This document shows positions 16,954 through 25,980 of a DNA stretch of 64,000 nt, one piece after another (within the stretch, counting starts at the first letter, position 1; the number at the start of each line of letters is the position of its first letter). A program made the position numbers and the translations under genes. This DNA is from Gemmatimonadota bacterium (GTDB lineage: Bacteria > Gemmatimonadota > Gemmatimonadetes > Palauibacterales > Palauibacteraceae), in the NCBI GenBank assembly GCA_022825725.1, contig JAJDWE010000065.1:42840-106839 (forward strand). Direction: 5' to 3'. The notes under the pieces are model-generated. The model saw nothing but the letters and a program-made list of their open reading frames with translations. It searched no databases and had not been told where the DNA came from.

Positions 16954-19900
16954 GGGTACTCCCTCAGGCGCCGGAGATGGACGGGCGGGGGCTTGCTCCG
17001 GGTGCGAAGCTCCTCGTCGGGCCCGCAGACCTGCCGGTAGTCGCACCAGCGGCAGGCATCCTCCCGCGGAAGCGCCGGAAAACTCCCGGCCTCGAAGGCC
17101 CCGCTCACGATCTCGCCCAGGATCCCCGCCGCTTCGAGCGCCCGGTCGTCGAGCGGCACGACGTGGTCCCGGAATTCGCCGTCCGCCGTGCAGTAGTAGA
17201 GCCGGCCCGATTCCACGCGCTGGTCCGGGAAGAGCGACTGGGCGGCGAGCGCGTAGAGGACCGGCTGCAGGAGTTCGCCGCCCTGGATCGTGGCGCCCGC
17301 CTTTGCCCGGTAACGGCCCGTCTTGTGATCCGTGACCCGCAGGACCCCGGCCGGGGTCCGTTCGATCAGGTCGATGGCGCCGCGGAGCTTCAGTCCGACG
17401 GCCAGGTCGACGGGTTCCCCCACGGAGTGCACGTCGCGGTTGGGATCGAGGGGGAGCCCGAAGGAGAGTTCGAAGCGCCACGGCTCGAACGGCGACTTGC
17501 TGTCGATCTCGTGCCGCAGCCACTCCCGCAGGTCCTGTCGGATCGCTTCAATGCCGTCGTCCCAGACCCGGTCGATCGCGGGTACGAGGCGATCGCGGAA
17601 GTCTCCCGCCACCTTCTCAAGCACTTCCTCGAGGAGTTCGGATACCCGAGCGTCGTTCTCCGGCCCCACCGGAAGGAGGGGCCGCTCCCTCGTGCTTTCG
17701 GCCTGGAGCCGGGTCAGGAGCTCGAACTGCACCTGGTGCACGAGCGAACCGCGCTGCAGCGGGTCGAGCGCCTCGATCCCGACCGGTTCCTCGCGCGGGC
17801 GCAGGCCCTGGATCGCCTGGAGATAGAAGCGGTAAGGACACGCAGCGAAGTGCTGGAGCGCCGTCGCCGAGTACGGACGTGCGTCGGGCGACCGCTCCGC
17901 CAGCGCTCCCGCGGCCCGCTCGGAGAGCTGAATGAGGCCGTCCGCCCACGTCCAGCGCGGCACCTCCCATCGGTAGGCGCGGAAACGGAGGGCGCGCGCG
18001 AGGTGGGGGTTCGAGTGGAGGAGATGACCGGCGGCCTTCACCGCGCGCTCCCCGCGGAGATCGTGCCCGTCGAGTTCGTCGAGCACCGCGAGGTCGTATT
18101 CGGCTTCATCGATCGCCTGCACGCGGGACTTGGGCGCCGGCCATCCGATCCGCGCATCGGAGACCTCCTCCGCCCGCTGTGCGAGGACCTCGAAGCCGGG
18201 CAGCCGGCCCTCCGCGGCACGAATCGCCTCGAGCGCATAGAAGGAGGGGACACGGGGCCGGGTCTTCATGGCGTCGATGCGCGGATAGGAGAGGACGATC
18301 TGCTTCCGCGCCGCCCCGACGGCGAGCCGGAAGGCGAGCCGCTCATGCTGAACGCGGTCGCGGTTCGTCAGGAGACGGCCGGGGGCCAGCCGGCGCCGCA
18401 TCTCGTCGAGGAGGATCGGGTCTTCCCCGATCTTGGGAGGAAACACGCGCTCGGCCATGCCGGGGACGAACACGACATCGAAGGCGAGCCCCCGAGCCGC
18501 GTCGATGGGCCCGATGAACACCCGGCCGTAGCGGTTCCCCGGCGGCGGCTCCGGAACTTCCAGGAGTCGGGGCGTGAGAACGCGCACAACCTCGTTCAGC
18601 GTCACCGGACCCAGAGGCCCCATCGGCGCGAGGTCGGACAAGGCGGCGAGCACGTTTGCGGGCCGCCGAAGCGATCGGGTGGCCAGGGGAGCCAGCGCGG
18701 CGAGCCAGCGCTCCCAGCGGGCCTCCGCGGGCAGTTCGGACAGCTCCGTCAGCAGCGGCAAGGCGTACCCCCGGAGCGAGGCGAGATTGGCGCGCGTCCC
18801 GTCGATCCACGCGAGGCGCGGGTTCTCGGCGTCCTCCGCTTCCTGCGCGGCGCGCTTGAATTCGAGTTCCGCGGCGAGACCGTCGAGTCGCCGCTCCCAG
18901 CGATCCAGGCCACCGACAACGGCCGCGTCGACGAGCAGCCGCTCCCAGCGTCGCGGCACCCGCTCCTCGTCCTCTCCCTCGCTCGGCACCTCGCCGATCG
19001 AGACATACTCCGAGAAGCGAAGCGCCGAGTAGTCCTCGGCCCGGCAACGGAGAAGGGCGAGAAAGGCCCGGCCCGCCGGATCCGGACGCCGCACGCCGCG
19101 CGCGAACCAGGGCCGGATTCCCGCCCGATTGAGGGCCTCCTCCAGGTACGGTCGATAGTCCTCCGGCTGCCGGAGAAGGATCGCGCACCGGTCGAAGGGC
19201 GTGCCGGCCTCGGCAAGCGCGGTGAGCCTCCGGGCGATCTCCACGGCTTCCCGGCCCTCGCCGGGAGCGGAGAACACGGTGACCGCATCGTCCGCCGCGG
19301 ATTCGGCCGGCGCCGAGCCGAAGATGTGCGCGTGAAGGCGCCCGATCCCCCCGGTGGCGGCCCCGTCGGTCCCGGGCGGATCGGAACGGCGCGCGCCCGC
19401 CTCTTCCAGCGCCGTCAGCGTGCGGTCATCCCCCTCGGGGACGGTCGCGAGCAACTCCCGGCCCCGCTCGATGAGGGCCGCGACGAACCGCCCCTCCAGT
19501 TCCGTCCAGATCCGGGCGTCGAGAATCATGATGCGGTCGTCCTCGACCCTGTTCCGGAATTCCGGATCGCGGAGGGCCGACAGCGCGGCCTCGAACACCC
19601 CCGCTCGATCCGCCAGTCCCGCCGCCCGCCACTCCGCTTCGACCGCTTCGGAGAAGACGGCGAGATCCGGGTCGACCGGGGCGAGCTCGGACGGCGTGAC
19701 GCCCGCCATGCGGAGGGCGTCCAGCGCCCGTCCCATGGCGCGAACGAAGCCGGGCGTGTCCGACACCGCCGCCAATCGCCCCAGCTTCCCCTGGTCGAGC
19801 CCCGACAGCGCGCGCGCGACGATGGCGTCGCGAGCCACCGAATCCCCGATCGCCGTCCCACCGGAAGCGAGTCGCGAGAGCGCGACGTCGCGGGCCAGGA

Positions 19901-20102
19901 GGCGCAGCGTCGTGCGGCGCCAGCCCATCGCGGCCCCGGCCGTCCGGGCCCCGCGCAGGAGCAGTTCGTGGGGCCCCGACAGCGTCTCGCCGATGACCGT
20001 CACGCTCGCCGCGGAGGGTTGCCCTCCGAGCCATTTCCGCGCGGCGTCGAAGCGCACGGCAGCGGTTGGCGAGACGATGAAGCGGGCGGAAGAAGCAGGC
20101 AT
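16950..20102 (-). CDS. addB: AddB-type PD-(D/E)XK nuclease subunit with Fe-S cluster motif
   Basis: A 1050-residue partner subunit. The C-terminal nuclease domain has TDHKTG near residue 922 (DxK) and QPVLYALA. It is stapled by a four-Cys Fe-S motif: one Cys in FAACPYRFYL near 752 and three in CRWCDYRQVC near 1015-1025. That split arrangement is diagnostic for AddB-like nucleases. The N-terminal helicase-like half retains the fold (VFVPGMAERVFPP, GRVFIGPIDAARGL) but has no Walker A GKT, so it should be ATPase-dead and may serve in Chi scanning. The start ATG at 20102 is preferred over GTG at 20108 because TAGG lies 8 nt upstream. It is the first gene of the coupled pair. Confidence 0.85.
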   Translation of the reverse strand: MPASSARFIVSPTAAVRFDAARKWLGGQPSAASVTVIGETLSGPHELLLRGARTAGAAMGWRRTTLRLLARDVALSRLASGGTAIGDSVARDAIVARALSGLDQGKLGRLAAVSDTPGFVRAMGRALDALRMAGVTPSELAPVDPDLAVFSEAVEAEWRAAGLADRAGVFEAALSALRDPEFRNRVEDDRIMILDARIWTELEGRFVAALIERGRELLATVPEGDDRTLTALEEAGARRSDPPGTDGAATGGIGRLHAHIFGSAPAESAADDAVTVFSAPGEGREAVEIARRLTALAEAGTPFDRCAILLRQPEDYRPYLEEALNRAGIRPWFARGVRRPDPAGRAFLALLRCRAEDYSALRFSEYVSIGEVPSEGEDEERVPRRWERLLVDAAVVGGLDRWERRLDGLAAELEFKRAAQEAEDAENPRLAWIDGTRANLASLRGYALPLLTELSELPAEARWERWLAALAPLATRSLRRPANVLAALSDLAPMGPLGPVTLNEVVRVLTPRLLEVPEPPPGNRYGRVFIGPIDAARGLAFDVVFVPGMAERVFPPKIGEDPILLDEMRRRLAPGRLLTNRDRVQHERLAFRLAVGAARKQIVLSYPRIDAMKTRPRVPSFYALEAIRAAEGRLPGFEVLAQRAEEVSDARIGWPAPKSRVQAIDEAEYDLAVLDELDGHDLRGERAVKAAGHLLHSNPHLARALRFRAYRWEVPRWTWADGLIQLSERAAGALAERSPDARPYSATALQHFAACPYRFYLQAIQGLRPREEPVGIEALDPLQRGSLVHQVQFELLTRLQAESTRERPLLPVGPENDARVSELLEEVLEKVAGDFRDRLVPAIDRVWDDGIEAIRQDLREWLRHEIDSKSPFEPWRFELSFGLPLDPNRDVHSVGEPVDLAVGLKLRGAIDLIERTPAGVLRVTDHKTGRYRAKAGATIQGGELLQPVLYALAAQSLFPDQRVESGRLYYCTADGEFRDHVVPLDDRALEAAGILGEIVSGAFEAGSFPALPREDACRWCDYRQVCGPDEELRTRSKPPPVHLRRLREYP

Positions 20103-20235
20103 GGACACAACCTATCGCCGCGAACGCAACGCGCTATCAACTGCGCGTCGACGGCACGCTGCTTGACGCCGCCGAGGCTCGCGGACGATCCTCAGAAATG
20201 ACGTTCTCGCGCCGCTTCATCTCCGCGTAGCACCC

Positions 20236-21666
20236 GTGGCCGCCATCGATCGCCGCGACTTCATGCGGGGCGCCGCGCTGGCCGGCGCCGGGCTCGCACT
20301 CGGCTGCGAGGCAGACGACCGGCGGGCGGCACCGGCGACGGCGACCGGCGACTCGGCCGGAGCGGCGCCGGCGCCCCCCCTGCTCATCGAACGGGCCAGC
20401 GTCTTCGACGTCCGGTCGGGCGCCATGCGCCCGGACACGAGCGTCCTCGTCCGGGCCGGCCGGATCGAAGCCGTCGCCGCCGCCGCCGAGTTGAACGCGG
20501 ATTCCGACGCCGCCGCGGGCGCGGCGCGCATCGACGGGGCCGGACTCTTCGTCCTCCCCGGGCTCATCGACGCGCATGTCCACGTCACCCACATCCTCTA
20601 CCAGTCGCACATGACCGGCGACGAGGTCCTTCCCTTCTACCTCGGACACGGGGTCACGTCGATCCGGAGCACGGGAGACAACGTCCCGGCTCAACGCCTC
20701 ATCGAACGCTACGCCGAGGACCACCCGGAGATCTCTCCGAACCTCTTCCGGTGCAGCTTCCTCATCGACGGCAACCCGCCCTGGCATCCCGACGTCGGCT
20801 GGTATCTGGCGACGCCCGCCGACGTGGATCCCTTCGTCGCGGACATGGCGGCGTGGGGGGTGAAGACGCTCAAGCTCTATGTCGGCACCGGGCGCGAGGT
20901 CGGACGCCGCGTGATCGAGGCCGGCCACGAGCATGGTCTAGTCGTGAGCGGGCACCTCCTCGACTATCACACGGCGGACGCCGTCAGCGACGGACTCGAC
21001 TGCGTCGAGCACATCTATACGGTGTCCAACTTCCTCCTCGACGACCCCGACGACCGCCATTCGATCAACCTCGACTCGGACGAGGCGCGCCGCCTTATCG
21101 ACGTCATCGCCGAACACGGCGCGCGCGTCGATCCGACGCTCATGGTCTTCTGGGGCACGCTCCTCTTCATGGACCTCCCCGAGGTCTACGGACACCCCGA
21201 CCACGATCCCATGCCGGCCCGACTCAAGGCGTTCTGGGACAAGGACCGGGAGCGGCGAAGCCTGGACTGGGGCGCGGCACCGGTCTCCGTGCGCGAGGGG
21301 ACGTGGGAGAAATACCTGCGGCTCACCGGCATGCTGCATGAAGCCGGCGTGCAGTTGCTCGTCGGGACCGACGCCCCGGAGCCGCAGGTCGCGCCGGGCG
21401 CCTCGCTGCACCACGAGATGGAGTTTCTCGTCGAAGCCGGCATGCCGGCACGCGAAGTCCTGTCCGCCGCCACGCTCGAGAACGCGCGGATTCTGAAGGA
21501 AGAGGAGAGCCGCGGGGCCGTCGAGGCGGGACTGGAGGCCGATCTCGTACTGCTCGAAGCAGACCCTCTCGAGGACATCCGCAACACGAGACGCATTCGG
21601 ACCGTCGTACGCGCCGGACGCGCCCTCGATCCCGCAGGGATCCTGGCGGCGGCCCCGACCGAGTAG
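20236..21666 (+). CDS. Tat-exported amidohydrolase family lipoprotein
   Basis: A 476-residue metal-dependent hydrolase (TIM barrel). The N-terminus carries a twin-arginine motif DRRDFMRG followed by a hydrophobic stretch and lipobox LALGC, so it is probably a Tat-translocated lipoprotein. The beta-strand-1 metal site is HVHVTH near residue 113. A Lys in VKTLKLYVG and the His residues in VSGHLLDY and CVEHIYT are later ligands, and the barrel closes with GTDAPEP. The C-terminal composite domain ends in the usual ADLVLLEADPLEDIRNTRRI. Such proteins hydrolyse cyclic amides, ureas or N-acyl and dipeptide bonds; the substrate is unassigned. Start is GTG. It diverges from the AddB gene across 133 bp, which holds a TTGACG box at 20163 but no clear -10. 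Confidence 0.86.
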   Translation: MAAIDRRDFMRGAALAGAGLALGCEADDRRAAPATATGDSAGAAPAPPLLIERASVFDVRSGAMRPDTSVLVRAGRIEAVAAAAELNADSDAAAGAARIDGAGLFVLPGLIDAHVHVTHILYQSHMTGDEVLPFYLGHGVTSIRSTGDNVPAQRLIERYAEDHPEISPNLFRCSFLIDGNPPWHPDVGWYLATPADVDPFVADMAAWGVKTLKLYVGTGREVGRRVIEAGHEHGLVVSGHLLDYHTADAVSDGLDCVEHIYTVSNFLLDDPDDRHSINLDSDEARRLIDVIAEHGARVDPTLMVFWGTLLFMDLPEVYGHPDHDPMPARLKAFWDKDRERRSLDWGAAPVSVREGTWEKYLRLTGMLHEAGVQLLVGTDAPEPQVAPGASLHHEMEFLVEAGMPAREVLSAATLENARILKEEESRGAVEAGLEADLVLLEADPLEDIRNTRRIRTVVRAGRALDPAGILAAAPTE

Positions 21667-21688
21667 TCCCCGCAACCGGAGACGCCTG

Positions 21689-22918
21689 ATGCCCGCATTC
21701 AGGGAATACGTCGTCCGCTCGCTCCTGGCGGCGGGCTGCACCGTGGCGGCTGCTGTACCGCAACCTGTTTTCGGCCAGGAGATTACGATCCTCGCAGTCG
21801 GAGACATCGAATGGTCGCGGGCGACGAAGCCCCCGTCCATGTACTACGACGCGGCCCCGTCAGGCCGCAGTAACGTGCTCTGGCACCGCGGCGACGGCTG
21901 GATCCGCGTGCCGTATGCCGCGACGCCGGATTCCCGCGACCTTCTCGAGGCGTCGCTCGATACGACCCTGATCACGGAAGATGCGCACCACCTCCGCGCC
22001 CATCACTACGGCCTCTCCTTCGAGGATGCGCAGGAAGAGGCGCGCTATCCGTTTCACGGCGCGGCCGACCTCCTGCGCGACGCGGACGTCGCCTTCGCCA
22101 ACCTTGAAACGCCGCTCTCGGACGACGCCCGGTGGAGCGGCGCCTTTCGTACCCCCTCGGCCTTCGCCGACGCCCTGGCCTGGGCGGGGATCGACGTTGT
22201 GGCGACGGCGAACAACCACTCGCTCGACGCCGAAGGGGAAGGGCTGCTCGACACGATCCATCACCTGCGCCGGGCGGGAGTCGGCCACGCCGGCACGGGG
22301 CACAACCTCGCCGACGCCCGCCGCCCCTGGATCATCGAACGCGACGGGCTCCGCCTCGCGTTTCTCGCCTACGCGCAGTTCGTGAACGACGGAGGGTCCT
22401 CGTTCGCGACGCCGAGGCAGTCGGGTGTCGTCCCCATGGACCCGCTCCTGATTCGGGAAGACATCGCCCGCGTACGCGACCACGTCGATTTCGTCGCGGT
22501 GAGCTTCCACTGGGGGATCGAAAACAGCCAGGAGGTGCATCCCGGCATGCGGGACTTCGCGCACGAAGTCCTCGACGCGGGCGCCGACGCCATCCTGGGC
22601 CACCATCCCCACGTTCCGCGCGGGATCGAGGTTCGCGACGGCAAACCGATCGTTTACTCGATGGGGAACTTCATCTTCGGGCATGGTCACGACTACTGGA
22701 TGGACAACATTGCGGTCCGGCTGCACCTGGGCGCGGAGGGAGTCACGCGGCTGGACGTCCTCCCCGTCGCGGGGCGCGGAGATGCCCTGTCCCAGCCGTA
22801 TCTGCTCGAAGGCGAAGCCGCCCGCCTCCTCCTCGAGGACATCCGCGCGCGCTCGGCCGGGTTGGGGACCACGCTGCGCATCGAAAACAACACCGGAGTC
22901 ATCGACGTCTCGCGCTGA
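21689..22918 (+). CDS. CapA family protein (PgsA-type metallophosphatase fold), exported
   Basis: A 409-residue protein with a signal peptide (ending VFGQ). It has the CapA/poly-gamma-glutamate-synthesis fold: the metal-site strand LAVGDIEW, NLETPLS, TANNHSLDA, SFHWGIE and GHHPHVPRG, finishing with YSMGNFIFG. These Asp/Asn/His clusters match the calcineurin-like two-metal site. In CapA systems the protein works with a membrane ligase in making or anchoring polyglutamate, but no capB or capC neighbour is present here. A stand-alone phosphoesterase or capsule-modifying role is as likely. It lies 22 bp after the amidohydrolase, so probably in the same transcript. Confidence 0.84.
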   Translation: MPAFREYVVRSLLAAGCTVAAAVPQPVFGQEITILAVGDIEWSRATKPPSMYYDAAPSGRSNVLWHRGDGWIRVPYAATPDSRDLLEASLDTTLITEDAHHLRAHHYGLSFEDAQEEARYPFHGAADLLRDADVAFANLETPLSDDARWSGAFRTPSAFADALAWAGIDVVATANNHSLDAEGEGLLDTIHHLRRAGVGHAGTGHNLADARRPWIIERDGLRLAFLAYAQFVNDGGSSFATPRQSGVVPMDPLLIREDIARVRDHVDFVAVSFHWGIENSQEVHPGMRDFAHEVLDAGADAILGHHPHVPRGIEVRDGKPIVYSMGNFIFGHGHDYWMDNIAVRLHLGAEGVTRLDVLPVAGRGDALSQPYLLEGEAARLLLEDIRARSAGLGTTLRIENNTGVIDVSR

Positions 22919-23070
22919 GATCCGGCCACTCCGTTCCGGGACTTGGCCGGGACGCGGTCGCCGGATCTCGACGTGGCGGGGGTGTGCACCGACATTGCAC
23001 TACCGGCCGCGCAGACGGCTTCGGCCGGCGACGACCCGGTGAGTGGCGCCATTCAGTCAGGAGGAAGACG

Positions 23071-24744
23071 ATGAAGACACGAATCTGGACCCTCATCCTT
23101 CCCCTCGCCGCGGGACTCGCCTGCGCTGAGGCGAATCGCGACGATCCGTCCGGGGGGGCGGTTGAACTGGCAGCGCTCGACGCCGTATTCGCGGACTACA
23201 GCGCTTCGGACGGCCCCGGGTGCGCCTTCGCCGTCTCGCGGGACGGACAGCAGGTCATGGCTCGCGCATACGGCATGGCGAACCTCGAGTGGGACCTGCC
23301 GAACACGCCCGAGACCGTGTTCGAGCCGGGCTCCGTCTCGAAACAGTTCACCGCGGCGGCCACGATCCTGCTCGCGCTGGACGGACGCATCGACCTCGAC
23401 GACGACATCCGGGAGTACTTCCCCGAGATGCCCGACTACGGCGAGCCCATCACGGTGCGCATGCTCATCCATCACACGAGCGGACTCCGCGACTGGGGTT
23501 CGGTCGCCGGCATCCACGGCTGGGCGCGGACGACGCGGATCCATACGCACAAGCACGCACTCGACATCGCGAGCCGCCAGCGCGCCCTCAACTACGAGCC
23601 GGGCCGCTACTACTCCTACACGAACACCGGATACAACCTCCAGGCGATGCTCGTGGAGCGGGTGACGGGCCAAACCTTCGACGAGTTCTCGCAGGAGCGG
23701 ATCTTCCGCCCCCTCGGCATGACGAAGACGCAGTGGCGCGACGACTTCACCGAGATCGTCGAGGAGCGCTCGATCGGATACCGTCGCGGTGACGACGGCG
23801 AATGGCACATGCTGATGCCGTTCGAAAACGTGCACGGAAACGGCGGCCTGCTCACGACGGTCGGGGACCTTCTCAGGTTCACCCGCAACCTCGACACGGG
23901 CGAAGTCGGCGGACCCGAGTTCATCCGGCTCATGCATGAGCAGGGGATGCTCGACTCGGGGCGGCAGATCAGTTACGCGGGCGGACTCTTCGTCGGCGAT
24001 TACAAGGGGGTGCGCGAGGTCCAGCACTCCGGAGGAACCGCCGCGTACCGGGGCTTCCTCACCCGCTTCCCCGACCACGGGCTCGCGGTGTCGGTGATGT
24101 GCAACGTGGGCGAGGCGAACCCCGGCGGGCTCGCGCGCTCCGTCGCCGACCTCTACCTCGGCGACGCCATCGGCGAGGAAGCGTCGGAGGATCCCGCGGG
24201 TGCGGACGTCGACCCCGCCCGAGTCGCCGCGCTCGCCGGCGGATACCGCGACACCCGCACGGGCCAGTTCATGGAGTTGACGGCGGACGGCGCCTCGCTC
24301 CACATGGGCGGAGGGCCGGGCGGGATGTCCCTCACGGCGATGAGCGAGACCGAGTTCGCCTCACCGGCGGGCGTATCCATCGTCTTCGACGACGCGGCCG
24401 ACGGCGGAGCGAGGCCCGGGGCCACGATGGACACACCGGTCGCCGATGGCGTGAGGATCGAACCGGTGGAGGGCTTCGAGCCCACCGCGTCGGACCTGGC
24501 CGCCTACGTGGGCGCCTACCACAGCGACGAGGCGGAGGTCACGTACTGGGTCGAGGTCGAAGACGGCGGTCTCGTATTGAAGGACCGGTACGGGGACGGA
24601 CCGTCGCTGGTGCCCGTGTATCCCGATGCGTTCAGGCAGGGCGGCAGCACCTTCATCTTCCGGCGTGACGAGAACGGGCGGGTCACGCAGGCGAGCCTGA
24701 GCCAGGGACGCGTCTGGGACCTGCGCTTCGAACGGGTGCAGTAG
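23071..24744 (+). CDS. Serine hydrolase lipoprotein, beta-lactamase/S12 family
   Basis: A 557-residue lipoprotein (lipobox LAAGLAC) with the class C beta-lactamase fold. SxxK is SVSK, YxN is YTN in SYTNTGYNL, and the HxG motif is HSGG in VQHSGGTAAYRG. After about residue 370 there are two beta-rich DUF3471/lipocalin-like segments (AGGYRDTRTGQFMEL and AAYVGAYHSDEAEVTYW). The start at 23071 is secure because AGGAGG at 23059-23064 lies 6 nt upstream; the frame stays open far upstream only as a shadow of the CapA gene. It is similar in design to the S12 hydrolase at 3.1 kb but is a lipoprotein. Probable substrates are D-amino-acid peptides or esters. Confidence 0.88.
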   Translation: MKTRIWTLILPLAAGLACAEANRDDPSGGAVELAALDAVFADYSASDGPGCAFAVSRDGQQVMARAYGMANLEWDLPNTPETVFEPGSVSKQFTAAATILLALDGRIDLDDDIREYFPEMPDYGEPITVRMLIHHTSGLRDWGSVAGIHGWARTTRIHTHKHALDIASRQRALNYEPGRYYSYTNTGYNLQAMLVERVTGQTFDEFSQERIFRPLGMTKTQWRDDFTEIVEERSIGYRRGDDGEWHMLMPFENVHGNGGLLTTVGDLLRFTRNLDTGEVGGPEFIRLMHEQGMLDSGRQISYAGGLFVGDYKGVREVQHSGGTAAYRGFLTRFPDHGLAVSVMCNVGEANPGGLARSVADLYLGDAIGEEASEDPAGADVDPARVAALAGGYRDTRTGQFMELTADGASLHMGGGPGGMSLTAMSETEFASPAGVSIVFDDAADGGARPGATMDTPVADGVRIEPVEGFEPTASDLAAYVGAYHSDEAEVTYWVEVEDGGLVLKDRYGDGPSLVPVYPDAFRQGGSTFIFRRDENGRVTQASLSQGRVWDLRFERVQ

Positions 24745-24782
24745 CGCGACACGCTCGAACGCCGCGGGGCTCCCGCCGCGGG

Positions 24783-25772
24783 CTACCGGAGTTCTACGAG
24801 GATCTTGCCGTCCGCGCGGCCGGACTCGAGGGCTTCGTGTGCGGACGCCGTCTCCGCGAGGGGGAAGGTCGCGGCGATCCGCACCTCCAGCTGTCCGGCC
24901 GCGAGCCAGGTCGTGAGATCCCGGACGGCGGCGCGGCGGGCGGCGGCGGGCAGCAGGTATCCCTGCAGGAAGTGGATGCGCAGGTCCTTGAAGGCGAGCG
25001 GATAGTAGGCGAGCGGCAGTTCCGGGCCGGAGGTTGACGAGTACGACGCGATGGTTCCGTTCTCGCGCAGAACCGCGACGTCCGTCTCGAGGTTCGCGGC
25101 GAGGTCCACCTCGATGATGCGGTCCACGCCTTTTCCATCCGTGAGGTCGAGGACGCGGCCGGCAACGTCCTCCCGCCGGTAGTCGATCGCGTGTCGCGCG
25201 CCGCCGCCCCGCGCCACTTCCGCCTTGGCGGCGCTGCTCACCGTGGCGATGACCTCGGCGCCGCCCAGAGTGGCCAGCTGCACCGCCAGGTGGCCGACGG
25301 CCCCGGCGCCTCCCTGCACGAGGATCCGCTTTCCGCCCACCGGCCCGTCCCCATACACGGCGTAGTGCGCCGTACAGCCGGGCACTCCGAGGCCCGCTCC
25401 GTCGGCGAAGGACGCATTGTCCGGCAACGGCACGGCCTGCGCCTCCGGCACCGCCGTGTACTCCGCCGCCGTTCCGAACGGACGACCGCCGCTCTGGGCG
25501 TTCCACAGCCAGACCCGCTCGCCGACGCGAGACCCGTCCACCTCCGCCCCCACCGCATCGATCGTTCCCGCCCCGTCGGAGTGCGGGACGATGCGCAGAT
25601 GTGGCATCGACAGACCGATCCAGCCGGCCCTCCGCTTGGTGTCCGACGGATTCACGCCGGAGGCGGCCAGCCGCACCCGAACTTCTCCCGCCCCCGGCAC
25701 GGGCGCTTCCTGCCGCCCGAACCGGAGCACCTCCGGCGCGGGGCCGGTCTTCTCGTACCAGATCGCTTTCAC
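24783..25772 (-). CDS. Zinc-independent NADPH:quinone oxidoreductase-like MDR protein
   Basis: A 329-residue medium-chain dehydrogenase/reductase of the quinone-oxidoreductase branch. It has a GroES-like N-terminal domain (GEVRVRLAASGVNPSD) and a Rossmann domain with dinucleotide motif GGAGAVGHLAVQLA. The structural and catalytic zinc cysteines of alcohol dehydrogenases are absent. It would reduce quinones or enones with NADPH in the cytoplasm. The start is GTG at 25772, preceded by a GGGGGAAGG run on the minus strand. It diverges from the folate operon and converges with the serine hydrolase over a 38-bp GC-rich gap with a weak hairpin and no T-run. Confidence 0.87.
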   Translation of the reverse strand: MKAIWYEKTGPAPEVLRFGRQEAPVPGAGEVRVRLAASGVNPSDTKRRAGWIGLSMPHLRIVPHSDGAGTIDAVGAEVDGSRVGERVWLWNAQSGGRPFGTAAEYTAVPEAQAVPLPDNASFADGAGLGVPGCTAHYAVYGDGPVGGKRILVQGGAGAVGHLAVQLATLGGAEVIATVSSAAKAEVARGGGARHAIDYRREDVAGRVLDLTDGKGVDRIIEVDLAANLETDVAVLRENGTIASYSSTSGPELPLAYYPLAFKDLRIHFLQGYLLPAAARRAAVRDLTTWLAAGQLEVRIAATFPLAETASAHEALESGRADGKILVELR

Positions 25773-25871
25773 GCGCCTTCCCCCGGTTGGATTCCCGCGC
25801 TCGCCGCGGGTGCGCCGCAATGGGGCACGTGCCGCGTCCGCGTGCAACGCCCCATCCGTCCTCGAACCTTG

Positions 25872-25980
25872 TATATTCCCGGCTTCGCCGGCGCGGAACC
25901 GCCAAGAAGGCGCACGCGCGGGGGATACCCGCCTGGGGGACCCCGGGGTTGCCGGGGAGGCTCGTGAACGGAGAGATGCC
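25872..25980 (+). promoter_or_regulatory. Promoter and structured leader of the SDR-folB-folK operon (candidate)
   Basis: TATATT at 25872-25877 is a good -10 box in otherwise GC-rich DNA; no matching -35 is seen. The following 100 bases contain perfect small hairpins: CCGGC-TTC-GCCGG at 25879-25891 and CCCCGG-GGTTG-CCGGGG at 25941-25957. A GGAGAG ribosome site lies at 25970-25975. No known riboswitch class is recognised. Confidence 0.3.

Noticed and set aside
14839..20201. Two long plus-strand open frames opposite the AddA/AddB-type genes
   Set aside because: They are antisense shadows of genes with full helicase and nuclease motifs.
22132..23070. In-frame upstream extension of the serine hydrolase
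   Set aside because: It overlaps the CapA gene in another frame; the ATG at 23071 has an ideal AGGAGG and starts a lipoprotein signal.
24745..24782. GC-rich inverted repeats between the serine hydrolase and quinone oxidoreductase as a terminator
   Set aside because: Several short alternative stems are possible but none exceeds 6 bp and there is no T-run; not distinguishable from base composition.
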